Assembly: GCA_000403475.2 (NCBI GenBank)
Contig: KE159796.1
Coordinates: 127,570 to 191,569, forward strand
Direction: 5' to 3'
From: Lachnospiraceae bacterium MD308
GTDB taxonomy: Bacteria; Bacillota; Clostridia; Lachnospirales; Lachnospiraceae
DNA: 64,000 nt
The notes below the pieces were generated by a model. It searched no databases. It had not been told where the DNA came from and saw nothing but the letters and a program-made list of their open reading frames with translations. Made by a program: the position numbers and the translations under genes. This document shows, piece by piece, positions 50,830-60,229 of this stretch (positions within the stretch are counted from its first letter, which is position 1; every line of letters starts with the position of its first letter).

Positions 50830-51981
50830 ATGAGTAGTAAAAAAGTAATGAAGTGTATTGCATCAATACTTTGTGCAGTAATGTTGATTACAGGGATATC
50901 CCCGGGGATTGTAGCTAAGGCAGACGCCATAGACGATTTATGGGACCGGGTGGATAAATTACAGTTGCCGACGCAGACAGAAGCGGCAATCAGCCCGCTT
51001 ACAATCAATGTGGGAGAGCAGGCAAAAGTGACTCAGACATATACATTTGGAAAGGGTAAGGCGATTTTGTCGGTACCGATTAACATTGGAGACAGCCCGC
51101 AGGCTTTCATTAAGATTTCTCTTGAAGGATTTTCAGGAATGTATGCGTTCAAAGTGGGGGATGCGACAATATTCAATGATATAGGAGGAGCCAGTTACAC
51201 TTTGAATCAAAAAGACGGGAAAGAGCGAAAAATGTTAATCTTAAAAAATGCAGATGAAGATGAAAAGGACATTAAGGTTAAGATAACGCTATATCGGTAC
51301 AAGAATACAGTATCTCCTCAGGGAGTTCTTCCGGCAGGACGCTGGGCAACTGGGTATAACTATAATGGAGAATGTTTGTATAAGATAAAGGTGCCGTCTG
51401 ACGGGATTATTAAGATTGAAGCTGGTATAGACCCTACTACGAAATATGAAACCAAGACGTCATTCAATACTTTGCTGCTGAACAGTAAGAAAAAAGCAAT
51501 CAGCGATGTGACGGTGAGTGGAGACGGTGCACAGTATTGTGTAAAAAAAGGTACATATTATCTGAAAGCGACGAATAAAGATGGAATAGTCGTGGCCCGC
51601 TATAAATTTAGCAAAGTAAAGACTTTGAAAAATACTAAGAAGTCCAAGGCAATCAGCATAAAAAAAGGAAAAACAGCAAAAGGTATTCTCCCGGCAGGGG
51701 AAAGTAAGAAGGAAAGCCGCTGGTATAAGATTGTAATTTCCAAAAAGAGAAAGGTGAGTATAACAGCAAAGAACTTAGCCGGTGAAGGGCAGAAAGTGTA
51801 TTTGTATAAAAAAGGAAAGTCAAGACTTATGGCCTCAGGAAGCAATGAACTTGCATATATGGGAGAAAATGGGAAATATGCATTCAAGACAAGATTTCCA
51901 TTAGATAAAGGAACTTATTATCTGAAAGTAACAAAAAAAAGTAAAAAGGCATCTGTTTATTATTCTATAAGATGGAAATGA
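50830..51981 (+). CDS. Secreted protein with two PPC-like domains
   Basis: A 383-residue exported protein: signal peptide 1-33 (CIASILCAVMLITGIS, then AKADA). Two similar modules begin GVLPAGRWATGY (~165) and GILPAGESKKES (~285), each ending in the strand GTYYLKAT/GTYYLKVT, as in bacterial pre-peptidase C-terminal (PPC) domains. The first ~150 residues are unassigned. No catalytic domain is visible. GAGGTAGAGG precedes the ATG. Role in the surface island is unknown; binding is more likely than catalysis. Confidence 0.75.
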   Translation: MSSKKVMKCIASILCAVMLITGISPGIVAKADAIDDLWDRVDKLQLPTQTEAAISPLTINVGEQAKVTQTYTFGKGKAILSVPINIGDSPQAFIKISLEGFSGMYAFKVGDATIFNDIGGASYTLNQKDGKERKMLILKNADEDEKDIKVKITLYRYKNTVSPQGVLPAGRWATGYNYNGECLYKIKVPSDGIIKIEAGIDPTTKYETKTSFNTLLLNSKKKAISDVTVSGDGAQYCVKKGTYYLKATNKDGIVVARYKFSKVKTLKNTKKSKAISIKKGKTAKGILPAGESKKESRWYKIVISKKRKVSITAKNLAGEGQKVYLYKKGKSRLMASGSNELAYMGENGKYAFKTRFPLDKGTYYLKVTKKSKKASVYYSIRWK

Positions 51982-51992
51982 GGAAAAAGAAA

Positions 51993-52451
51993 ATGAAAAA
52001 GAATTTATTAAAACAGTTAGGTATCTTGTTGGCTTTAATGCTGACTATTATGTTGACGATTACACCGATGTCAGCGGAAGCAAAGGGAAAAGGGAAAGTT
52101 ACATATTATTGTGCAAGCTGTCTAACGAAGAGACAGGCAGTTGCCTGGGAAGGAGGGGAGTTTGGGTATTTAAAAAAGATTTCTTTCAAGAAGAATAAAG
52201 TGATTACCTGGGGGGCCTTGAAAAAATGTAAAGGTAAAAAGTATCAGGATAATGGTACACTGTTAAAGAGCAAAAAAAGAACTTTTAAACTGGCCAAGAC
52301 GGTTAAAATCAGGTGCGGTGCAGGAGGTACAGACCGATTGGAAAAAGTGTCAAAGAAGTTTGCGCAATCTTTCATTAATGAGCACTCGGGGTTTTTATGT
52401 GTAATTAAAGTTAAGGGCGGGAAGATTACAGAGATAACACTTTACCCATAA
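51993..52451 (+). CDS. Secreted small hypothetical protein, 152 aa
   Basis: Signal peptide at residues 1-30 (LGILLALMLTIMLTITPMSA, AEA cleavage). The mature part is Lys-rich, with a C-x2-C pair (YYCASCLTKRQA) and two further cysteines, which may form disulfides. I recognise no family. ATG 51993 was chosen because the frame's first ATG at 51972 lies in the previous gene and GAGG sits 9 nt upstream of the chosen one. The downstream gene starts 35 nt after its stop, so it is part of the same transcript. Confidence 0.7.
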   Translation: MKKNLLKQLGILLALMLTIMLTITPMSAEAKGKGKVTYYCASCLTKRQAVAWEGGEFGYLKKISFKKNKVITWGALKKCKGKKYQDNGTLLKSKKRTFKLAKTVKIRCGAGGTDRLEKVSKKFAQSFINEHSGFLCVIKVKGGKITEITLYP

Positions 52452-52486
52452 AGATGCTAATATTCCATATACGAGGAGAATTTCAT

Positions 52487-55147
52487 ATGAAAAAACAAAT
52501 GAGATGGATAAATATTTTAGTTATTGTAATTATGCTGGTTTTTGCTGTAAATGTGCAAAGTGTACATGCGGCATCTAATCCATATCCTGCCACACAAGAT
52601 GTAGATGGGGATGGAAGATATGAGATTCCATGTACCCGTTTTGCGTGGCAGCAGGTATATGATAATTTTGGAGTCGCTTTGCCGGCTTGGGGGAATGCTG
52701 TGAATTGGTGGCAGTCAGCAATTAATGCCGGATATGCAACAGGAAGTGAGCCGAAAGCTGGAGCGATTGCTGTATGGTCAGGGGATACTTATGGACATGT
52801 TGCTTATGTGACATCAGGCTCAGGCAATACATTTGTTGTAAATGAAGGTGGAAGGACGGATTTAGATCATACAGATTCTCACGGGGTTGCATATGGCTAT
52901 AAAATTACAAATGCAGTTGGAGGATACAGACCGTATGATTCTAATAAAAAATTGTTAGGGTTTATATATCCAACTAATTCTGGAAGCACACAAAAACCAT
53001 GGGTTGAAATACGGGATGTAACAGAAGTTACTGAAACAGAAGCAAAATTAAATGGCTATATACGCAATCCGGGCGGAGTTTATATTACAACCGTTGGAGT
53101 TTATGTATGGGATGGAAACGGCAATTTAATAAAAGAACATTATGAAGAGATAAATTCCCAGTCACACACCCGTGATGGTGTCGATATGTGGTTTTATCTG
53201 AATGCGGATCTTGGTCTTAATCGTCAGTCCCTTCCCAAATTCAAATACCAATTGTTTGCAATAAGTAATCTGGGTACAGTTTACACAGGGGCAGTAGAGT
53301 ATTCCACAAGTTGGCATGCAACGCTGAAACCTGTCGATATAGGTACAGAGATTTATGCGGGGATTATAAAAAATGAAGGTTGGGCCCATTTAGGTAATGT
53401 AAAAGGAAATATGGAGGTAACTGGCAACACAGATGCAAAAGATGCGTCAGATATGTGGCGCTTTGTTAAGCAAGGCGACGGTTCTTATGCAATATTTAGT
53501 TGCTTGGATGATAAAGTGCTTACAGCTTTATCCAGCGGTCAGCAGGATGGAACCAATATCATGCTTGCCTCATGGGCAGGAATGGATAATCAGAGATGGT
53601 ATATTTATGGCAGATGGAGTGGGGAATATGTACTCAGACCTAAATATACGGATAAAGTTCTTGATGTTGCTGGCAGTGGCAGTGCAGTGGGTACAAATGC
53701 TCAGCTTTGGTCTTATACTGCTGCTAATAAGGCACAGATGTTTGCAATTTATGTAGCTCCCGCGGTAGGAAATTCGGAATTTTCTGTAAAGGAAGGAAAT
53801 TCAGCTATTGATACAAAATTTAGCTGGACTACTGCATCTAAAGCTACGGGATATGTCTTAAAAATACAAAAGGGAAGTAAGGGCAATGTAACAGTATATA
53901 AAGAAATACCGCTTGGAAATGAAACTTCTTATAATATTGTATTACCTGAAGGATATTATGAGGCATGTGTAATTTCATCTAATCGATATAGCCGGAAAGA
54001 AAGTAATAAGGTTACTTTTACGATTGAAAAAAATGATATACCAATTGCCAAAAATATGAAATTTAAGTGTAATGAAGACGAATCCTGTACAGTTACATGG
54101 GAGTTGATAGATTATAATCCGGCATATAAAGTGCAACTTATCGCAAAGGGAGAATCAAGTGAAGAAGTAGTATATAATATCACCTCATCAGGGAAAGGGT
54201 CTTATACGATTCCAATCAGTGTATTTGATAGTTTGGGGAAGAGAAAATATTATTGGGCAATGATAAGAGTGATAGATTCAAATAACAATGTTGTTAATCA
54301 GATAATCAACACGGGAATTGCACACTATTCGAGAATAATAACTGTTGTGTTGAATAGTGAAGGTGAAGATGTTACATTTCCCAAAAGGGCAGTGATAGGG
54401 GGAGAAGCTTTTTATGATGACACAATTATTTCAATTATAGATAATCCTGACTCTGAAATAGAAGAAGATTTGCGGATTGTCGGATTAAAAAAAGGCTTTA
54501 CGAATATATGGTGGAGAGACAATAAAACTGGGGATCTTATAGAAAATGTCGGAGTAAAAGTAGTTGAATTACCAGCATCCAATATTTCAGGAGTTGATGC
54601 AGCTGGACAGAAAAATACTTCAATTGATGTAAAAAGTATTCATATTGATGGAATTTCTGATAAAATAGCCGCAGGCAAAAAGATAAAACTAACGGCAGTA
54701 GTTTCACCATCCAACGCCACAAATAAAGCTGTTAAATGGAAATCCAGCAATACGAAAGTCGCAAAAGTAAACAGTTCCGGCATCGTAACCATGAACAAAA
54801 AATCTGGCGGAAAATCTGTCACAATTACAGCGACAGCAGCGGACGGAAGCGGGGTAAAAGCATCTTATAAAATCACATCAATGAAAGGTGTGGTAAAGAA
54901 GGTAGCGATATCCGGGAAAAAGACGGTGAAAGCTGGAAAAACGTTAAAACTGAAAGCCAAAGTGACCGCAACCAAAAAGGCAAATAAAAAATTGAAATGG
55001 ACGAGCAGCAATAAAAAGTATGCAACAGTGAGCAGCTCCGGAAAGGTAAAGGCATTAAAAGCCGGGAAGGGTAAGAAGGTAAAGATTACAGCTATGGCGA
55101 CGGATGGAAGTGGGAAGAAGAAAGCAGTAACTATTAAAATCAAGTGA
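52487..55147 (+). CDS. Secreted CHAP-domain wall hydrolase with ricin-type lectin and Big_2 domains
   Basis: An 886-residue exported protein. After a signal peptide (1-28), a CHAP amidase/endopeptidase domain (~30-150) carries the Cys in PCTRFAWQQ and the His in YGHVAYV. An Fn3-like stretch, a ricin B-type lectin (~280-430, with NQRWYIYG and AQLWSYT), further beta domains and two Big_2 domains (~720-886) follow. The last ~165 residues duplicate those of the 49-kb gene. ATG 52487 with GAGGAGA upstream was chosen over 52454. Likely cleaves peptidoglycan while bound to sugar. Confidence 0.87.
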   Translation: MKKQMRWINILVIVIMLVFAVNVQSVHAASNPYPATQDVDGDGRYEIPCTRFAWQQVYDNFGVALPAWGNAVNWWQSAINAGYATGSEPKAGAIAVWSGDTYGHVAYVTSGSGNTFVVNEGGRTDLDHTDSHGVAYGYKITNAVGGYRPYDSNKKLLGFIYPTNSGSTQKPWVEIRDVTEVTETEAKLNGYIRNPGGVYITTVGVYVWDGNGNLIKEHYEEINSQSHTRDGVDMWFYLNADLGLNRQSLPKFKYQLFAISNLGTVYTGAVEYSTSWHATLKPVDIGTEIYAGIIKNEGWAHLGNVKGNMEVTGNTDAKDASDMWRFVKQGDGSYAIFSCLDDKVLTALSSGQQDGTNIMLASWAGMDNQRWYIYGRWSGEYVLRPKYTDKVLDVAGSGSAVGTNAQLWSYTAANKAQMFAIYVAPAVGNSEFSVKEGNSAIDTKFSWTTASKATGYVLKIQKGSKGNVTVYKEIPLGNETSYNIVLPEGYYEACVISSNRYSRKESNKVTFTIEKNDIPIAKNMKFKCNEDESCTVTWELIDYNPAYKVQLIAKGESSEEVVYNITSSGKGSYTIPISVFDSLGKRKYYWAMIRVIDSNNNVVNQIINTGIAHYSRIITVVLNSEGEDVTFPKRAVIGGEAFYDDTIISIIDNPDSEIEEDLRIVGLKKGFTNIWWRDNKTGDLIENVGVKVVELPASNISGVDAAGQKNTSIDVKSIHIDGISDKIAAGKKIKLTAVVSPSNATNKAVKWKSSNTKVAKVNSSGIVTMNKKSGGKSVTITATAADGSGVKASYKITSMKGVVKKVAISGKKTVKAGKTLKLKAKVTATKKANKKLKWTSSNKKYATVSSSGKVKALKAGKGKKVKITAMATDGSGKKKAVTIKIK
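54650..55144 (+). repeat. Copy 2 of the ~490-bp duplicated Big_2 module
   Basis: See copy 1 at 50270-50757. Most differences are silent or conservative, so the copies are recently duplicated or kept alike by gene conversion. Confidence 0.8.
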
Positions 55148-55173
55148 TTTTATAGATGGAGGCAGGAGAAGAA

Positions 55174-56697
55174 ATGAGAAAGAATGATAAGAATTCATAC
55201 AGACAATTTTTATATCGTACAGTGCTCTGTATATGCCTTTTGCTTGGAATTGCAGGTGGTTTCCTTATATTTGGATGCACAGGCACAGCAAAGGTGACGG
55301 ATTCTGATGAAGACAAGCTTTATGTAGAAGGGAATTATGAATATAAGGTTAACGAAGGTGCGGAGGGCAGAAAATACGCACAGATTACAAAGTATCTGGG
55401 AAATGAGTTGAATGTTGTGGTGCCGGATATGCTGGGTGGATATCCAGTTTATGAAGTTATGTTATTTACTATGAATCAGGCGGATGAAGAGCGACTTGCC
55501 AGGATAGAGTCAATTGTATTTCCGAAAACCATGATCAATCTGCATGGTATGGCGTGTATGTGGTTTGAGAATCTTACCAGTGTCACGATACCTGAGGGGA
55601 CAAGATGTATCGGAGGAAATGCATTTTCAAGATGTTTTGCATTAAAGCAAATCACAATTCCGGCATCAGTCACTTATATTTCCGGCAATATCAGTGACAA
55701 TAACGAGATTGAATACAGTGTGCAGTCCGGTTCCTATGCAGACAAATATCTGACGGAAGCAGGTAAAAAGGTCATAAGAACCGGAACGGCAATTCCAGTA
55801 GTTGATTTATCAATTGCAGGGCAAAAGGAATATGAAAAAACAGTGGAGGTCAAGTCACCTGAAGACAACAGGAAAGCATGTATTGAGGCATCTCTTATTC
55901 CTTCCAATGCATCAAATCACAGGATAAAATGGACAGTTGACAATCCGGAAGTGATTGATTTCAAAGAAGAAGAGGGTTTGAATAATTTTGGAAGCAAGAT
56001 GTATTTTGATGTAAAAAAGGGCGGGAAGGCAACGGCGGTTGCAATTGCTGAGGATGGAGAATATACTGCCAAATGCCTGATTAGTGCGAAGATGAATATT
56101 GCCTGCCAGGAAATAACGTTGTCCGGGGAATCCTATGTGTATGATGGGAAAGAGAAGAAACCGGAAGTGGCTGTTGAAAATCTGACGGAAGGTGAAGACT
56201 ATCTGGTAGAATACAGCAATAATACCAAAGTTGGAACTGCGACAGTAACCATCCGGGGGCTTGGATTTAATACCGGGAGCGTATCGAAAAGCTTCCAGAT
56301 CATTCCTAAGAAGGTTGAGACAGAAAAAGAACCGCCTGCTGCAACTGTGCCAGATACGGGAGGTAAACGTACAGATACAGAAGGCAGTCAGCAGACTAAA
56401 GTGCAGGTGAAGAAACCGTCGGCCTTTAAGGTGAAAAATAGTAAAAAGAGGAAAGTCCAGATTACATGGAAGAAAGTAAAAGGCGCGAATGGCTATGAGC
56501 TATACCGGAGCACGAAGAAAAATGGAAAATACGTAAAGATTAAAACGATTAAAAAGCCGAACACTGTAAAATTCACAGACAGTAAGCTTAAAAAGAAAAA
56601 ACAGTATTACTATAAGATACGTGCCTATAAAATCTTAAATGGGCGCAAGTATTATAGCCCGTTTACTGGAAAGAAGGGTGTTAAGATCAGGAAATAA
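55174..56697 (+). CDS. BspA-like leucine-rich surface lipoprotein with Ig and Fn3 modules
   Basis: A 507-residue exported protein. The hydrophobic leader ends in FLIFGC with C35 as a plausible lipidation site (imperfect lipobox). An LRR_5/BspA-type segment (~110-200: LTSVTIPEGTRCIGGNAFSRC) is followed by Ig-like domains, a Thr/Glu-rich linker and a C-terminal Fn3-like domain like those of the GH25 protein, ending in KKGVKIRK. ATG 55174 has AGGAG 5 nt upstream; 55156 lacks one. Last gene of the island. Confidence 0.78.
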   Translation: MRKNDKNSYRQFLYRTVLCICLLLGIAGGFLIFGCTGTAKVTDSDEDKLYVEGNYEYKVNEGAEGRKYAQITKYLGNELNVVVPDMLGGYPVYEVMLFTMNQADEERLARIESIVFPKTMINLHGMACMWFENLTSVTIPEGTRCIGGNAFSRCFALKQITIPASVTYISGNISDNNEIEYSVQSGSYADKYLTEAGKKVIRTGTAIPVVDLSIAGQKEYEKTVEVKSPEDNRKACIEASLIPSNASNHRIKWTVDNPEVIDFKEEEGLNNFGSKMYFDVKKGGKATAVAIAEDGEYTAKCLISAKMNIACQEITLSGESYVYDGKEKKPEVAVENLTEGEDYLVEYSNNTKVGTATVTIRGLGFNTGSVSKSFQIIPKKVETEKEPPAATVPDTGGKRTDTEGSQQTKVQVKKPSAFKVKNSKKRKVQITWKKVKGANGYELYRSTKKNGKYVKIKTIKKPNTVKFTDSKLKKKKQYYYKIRAYKILNGRKYYSPFTGKKGVKIRK

Positions 56698-56724
56698 TGA
56701 AATTTGTTTGATGACTGGATATTA

Positions 56725-56758
56725 GGGAGCGGATTTGTTGCCGCTCCCTTTGTATTGT
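56725..56758 (+). terminator. Terminator at the end of the surface-protein island
   Basis: AGGGAGCGG/CCGCTCCCT stem with a broken T-run (TTGTATTGT). Confidence 0.7.
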
Positions 56759-56861
56759 ATGAGAGATGTTTTGCAATATACAGAGGGCGGAGGGACGATG
56801 TTACCGTTCGGGGGCAGGAATGCGCACCTGGAAACTCTCTGGAAACCTAAGCCTGCAATCG

Positions 56862-56890
56862 TTGACAAATCAGTTTCCGCTCATTATAAT
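56862..56890 (+). promoter_or_regulatory. Promoter of alaS
   Basis: TTGACA (56862-56867), exactly 17 nt, TATAAT (56885-56890): full consensus, ~32 nt leader. The leader is too short for a T-box. Confidence 0.88.
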
Positions 56891-56929
56891 TAAAAAATAG
56901 CGAATGAATGTAGATTTGAGGAGAATAAG

Positions 56930-59566
56930 ATGAAAAAATACGGAGTAAACGAATTAAGAAAGATGTTCCTTGAGTTTTTTGAGAGCAAGGAGCATCTGGT
57001 GATGAAGAGCTTTTCCCTGGTGCCCCACAATGACAAGAGCCTTTTGCTCATCAATTCGGGCATGGCGCCGTTGAAACCATATTTTACCGGGCAGGAGGTT
57101 CCGCCGAAGAAACGGGTGGCGACCTGCCAGAAGTGCATCCGGACGGGGGATATTGAGAACGTAGGGAAGACTGCCCGCCACGGCACGTTTTTTGAGATGC
57201 TTGGGAACTTTTCTTTCGGGGATTACTTTAAGGATGAGTCGATTCACTGGACGTGGGAATTCCTGACAGAGGTTGTGGGGCTTGAGGCGGACAGGCTGTA
57301 TCCGTCCATCTATCTGGATGACGATGAGGCGTTTGAAATCTGGAATAAGAAAATCGGGATTCCGGCGGAGAGGATTTTCCGTTTCGGGAAAGAGGATAAT
57401 TTCTGGGAGCACGGCTCTGGCCCATGCGGCCCATGCTCGGAAGTCTACTATGACAGGGGCGCAGAGTACGGCTGCGGGAAAGAAGGCTGCACGGTAGGGT
57501 GCGACTGCGACCGCTATATGGAAATCTGGAACAATGTCTTTACCCAGTTTGACAATGACGGGCATAACAACTATACGGAGCTTGACCAGAAGAATATTGA
57601 TACGGGCATGGGCTTAGAGCGTCTTGCCTGCGTAGTGCAGGGAGTGGACTCTATGTTTGACATTGACACTCTTTTCGCCCTCCGGGAGCATGTGTGCCGG
57701 ATTGCGGGGGTAGGGTACGGAAAAGGGGAAGAGTCCGATGTTTCTGTGCGGGTGATCACGGACCATATCCGCTCCGTGACATTTATGATATCGGACGGAA
57801 TCCTGCCGTCCAACAGCGGGAGAGGGTATGTCCTCCGGAGGCTCTTAAGGAGGGCAAGCCGCCACGGAAGGATTCTGGGAATCGGCCGGGAGTTCCTTAT
57901 CGAGCTGGCCCAGACGGTGATTGACGGCTCAAAGGACGGCTACCCGGAGCTTGAGGAGAAGAAGGACTTTATCTTTAAAGTGATTGCGAAAGAGGAAGAG
58001 CAGTTTAACAAGACGATAGACCAGGGGCTTTCCATCCTGGAAAAGATGGAGGAGGAGATGGTAAGGAAGGGCGAGAAGACCCTTTCAGGCGAGGACGCGT
58101 TCCGCCTCTATGACACCTATGGATTCCCAGTTGACTTGACCATCGAGATATTGGAGGAGAAGGGGCTTTCCGTTGATGAGGAGGGCTTTAAAAAGGCGGT
58201 AGAAGAGCAGAAGGCGAAAGCGAAGGGAACTTTCGGCGAGCATAATTACAGCGGCAGGGAGGCGACGGTCTACGATGAGATCGACCCGGCTGTTACAAGC
58301 AAATTCGTGGGATATGACAGGAGTGCGTCCCAGTCGAAGGTGACGGTGCTTGCGGCGGAGGAAGAGCTTGTGGAGGCTCTTTCCGACGGGGATAAAGGAA
58401 CGATTTTTGTGGAGGAGACTCCGTTTTATGCTACAAGCGGCGGCCAGGAGGCTGATACCGGGGTAATCCGCGGGGATGGGTTCGCGTTCTGCGTGGAGGA
58501 TACGTTAAAGCTGCCTGGAGGTAAGATCGGCCATAAGGGGCATGTGACGAAAGGCATGGTGAAAATCGGCGATACGGTGACCCTTGAGATTGACACAAAG
58601 AAGAGGAGGCTGTCGGCAAACAACCACAGCGCGACTCATCTTTTGCAGAAGGCGCTCCGAGAGGTTCTAGGAAATCATGTGGAGCAGGCGGGCTCGTCCG
58701 TCAATGAGGACAGGCTGCGGTTTGACTTTACACACTTTTCCGCTATGACGCCGGAGGAGATTAAGAAGGTTGAGGATATGGTAAATGAGCAGATTGCCCT
58801 CTGCCTGCCGGTAAAGGCGGAGAACATGCCGATAGAAGAGGCGAAAAAGACCGGCGCGGCGGCTCTCTTTGGGGAGAAGTATGGCGACATCGTCCGGGTA
58901 GTGAGCATGGGAGAGTTCTCCAAGGAATTCTGCGGAGGAACCCATGTGGAAAATACAGGCGTCATCACGGCATTTAAGATTATATCCGAGACCGGCGTGG
59001 CGGCTGGGGTAAGGCGTATCGAGGCGCTGACCTCCGAGGGACTTATGGAGTATTATCACGGACTTGAGGGCAGGCTTTCGGAGATTTCAAAGATTATCAA
59101 GGCAAAACCGGACCAGCTTATGGAAAAGCTTAAGTCTCTGCTGGCGGAAAATAAGGCGTTAAAGGGCGAGGTTGAGAGCCTTAAGAGCAGGCAGGCGGCA
59201 GACGCCCTGGGCGATGTGATGAACCAGGTGACGGAAGTGAACGGGGTGAAACTTCTCGCCGCGAAGGTGGAAGGCGTGGACATGAACGGACTTCGGGATC
59301 TGGGCGATCAGCTAAAGGATAAGCTTGGCGAGGGTGTCGTAGTGCTGGCATCCCCGGCGGGAGGAAAGGTAAACCTTATGGCTACGGCTACAAAGGCGGC
59401 GGTAGATAAAGGCGCCCATGCCGGGAACCTTATTAAAGCGATCGCGTCCCTTGTGGGCGGCGGCGGCGGCGGACGCCCGAACATGGCCCAGGCCGGCGGC
59501 AAGAATCCGGAGGGCATTGAGGCGGCTCTTGAGAAGGCAAGGGAAACCCTGGCAGAGCAGGTTTAA
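56930..59566 (+). CDS. alaS: Alanyl-tRNA synthetase
   Basis: Class II synthetase charging tRNA-Ala. The catalytic core occupies ~1-440, with motif RTGDIENVGKTARHGTFFEM near residues 65-85. The editing domain zinc ligands HSATH (near 566) and CGGTH (near 668) and the C-terminal DHHA1 domain ending in a Gly-rich loop are intact. Length 878 aa is normal. GAGGAG precedes the ATG. The GC content here is visibly higher than in the surface island just upstream. Confidence 0.98.
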   Translation: MKKYGVNELRKMFLEFFESKEHLVMKSFSLVPHNDKSLLLINSGMAPLKPYFTGQEVPPKKRVATCQKCIRTGDIENVGKTARHGTFFEMLGNFSFGDYFKDESIHWTWEFLTEVVGLEADRLYPSIYLDDDEAFEIWNKKIGIPAERIFRFGKEDNFWEHGSGPCGPCSEVYYDRGAEYGCGKEGCTVGCDCDRYMEIWNNVFTQFDNDGHNNYTELDQKNIDTGMGLERLACVVQGVDSMFDIDTLFALREHVCRIAGVGYGKGEESDVSVRVITDHIRSVTFMISDGILPSNSGRGYVLRRLLRRASRHGRILGIGREFLIELAQTVIDGSKDGYPELEEKKDFIFKVIAKEEEQFNKTIDQGLSILEKMEEEMVRKGEKTLSGEDAFRLYDTYGFPVDLTIEILEEKGLSVDEEGFKKAVEEQKAKAKGTFGEHNYSGREATVYDEIDPAVTSKFVGYDRSASQSKVTVLAAEEELVEALSDGDKGTIFVEETPFYATSGGQEADTGVIRGDGFAFCVEDTLKLPGGKIGHKGHVTKGMVKIGDTVTLEIDTKKRRLSANNHSATHLLQKALREVLGNHVEQAGSSVNEDRLRFDFTHFSAMTPEEIKKVEDMVNEQIALCLPVKAENMPIEEAKKTGAAALFGEKYGDIVRVVSMGEFSKEFCGGTHVENTGVITAFKIISETGVAAGVRRIEALTSEGLMEYYHGLEGRLSEISKIIKAKPDQLMEKLKSLLAENKALKGEVESLKSRQAADALGDVMNQVTEVNGVKLLAAKVEGVDMNGLRDLGDQLKDKLGEGVVVLASPAGGKVNLMATATKAAVDKGAHAGNLIKAIASLVGGGGGGRPNMAQAGGKNPEGIEAALEKARETLAEQV

Positions 59567-59573
59567 TATAGGC

Positions 59574-59597
59574 GGTTCCCCCCGCAGAGGGGGAGCC
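59574..59597 (+). other. GC-rich hairpin after alaS
   Basis: GGTTCCCCC/GGGGGAGCC stem without a T-run, 8 nt after the alaS stop. Possibly an mRNA 3'-end stabiliser ahead of the true terminator. Confidence 0.4.
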
Positions 59598-59619
59598 GGT
59601 GCGTATGATAGAGGGAGAA

Positions 59620-59652
59620 GACTGTCAATCAGTTTATGGTTGGCAGTTTTTT
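59620..59652 (+). terminator. Terminator of alaS
   Basis: ACTGTCAA/TTGGCAGT stem followed by TTTTTT. Confidence 0.7.
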
Positions 59653-59684
59653 CAGGCATGTTTCTTTTTTATTTTATGTTTTTC

Positions 59685-59712
59685 TGTAACGAAACCTGTA
59701 TTTTTGACTCTT
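59685..59712 (+). promoter_or_regulatory. Possible ECF-type promoter of the sigma factor operon
   Basis: TGTAAC (59685-59690), a typical ECF -35 core, followed by GAAACC and, ~17 nt on, GACTC. The -10 is a weak match to CGTC. Would imply autoregulation by the encoded sigma factor. Confidence 0.35.
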
Positions 59713-59731
59713 ATAGATAGGAGGTGGGCTG

Positions 59732-60229
59732 GTGCAGGATTTTGAAAAAATCTATGTAGACTATCTGCGTGATGTGTATAATTTCCTGTTAAAATTAAGC
59801 GGCAGTGAAGATATTGCCGAGGAGCTTACTCAGTCCACATTTTCCATCGCGTTTGAAAATCTGGGACAATTCCGCGGAACGTGCAAGATGTCGGTCTGGC
59901 TGTGCCAGATTGCAAAGCATGAGTATTTTGCGTATTGCAAAAGGCAGCGTCCGATCGTCAGGGAGGAGGCTATGGAGGAGGAGCCCTGCGGGGAGAGCTT
60001 AGAGGAGCGGTTTATCGACCATGCGGAGCAGATCCGCATCCATGAGGTTCTCCATGTGCTGCCGGAGCCCTATAAGGAAGTCTTTACCCTGCGGGTGATG
60101 GCGGAGCTTTCCTATAAAGATATCAGCCGTCTTTTCGGGAAATCGGAATCCTGGGCGAGAGTGACTTATTACCGCGCGAAATGTATGATTGTAGAGCGAT
60201 TAGAAGGGGGCGGAAAGGATGAAGTGTGA
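59732..60229 (+). CDS. ECF-type RNA polymerase sigma factor
   Basis: Group 4 sigma factor of 165 residues: region 2 (YVDYLRDVYNFLLKLSG to SVWLCQIAKHEYF) and region 4 (LPEPYKEVFTLRVMAELSYK, HTH DISRLFGKSESWARVTYYRA). GTG start at 59732 with a very strong AGGAGGTGGG upstream. The anti-sigma gene overlaps its 3' end by 11 nt. It probably directs transcription of its own operon in response to envelope stress. Confidence 0.93.
   Translation: MQDFEKIYVDYLRDVYNFLLKLSGSEDIAEELTQSTFSIAFENLGQFRGTCKMSVWLCQIAKHEYFAYCKRQRPIVREEAMEEEPCGESLEERFIDHAEQIRIHEVLHVLPEPYKEVFTLRVMAELSYKDISRLFGKSESWARVTYYRAKCMIVERLEGGGKDEV

Noticed and set aside
56760-56929. Possible T-box in front of alaS
   Set aside because: The consensus promoter at 56862-56890 leaves a leader of only about 32 nt.
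59418-59720. 100-codon plus-strand frame over the alaS end
   Set aside because: Lies in another frame of the GC-rich alaS 3' end and crosses the terminator.
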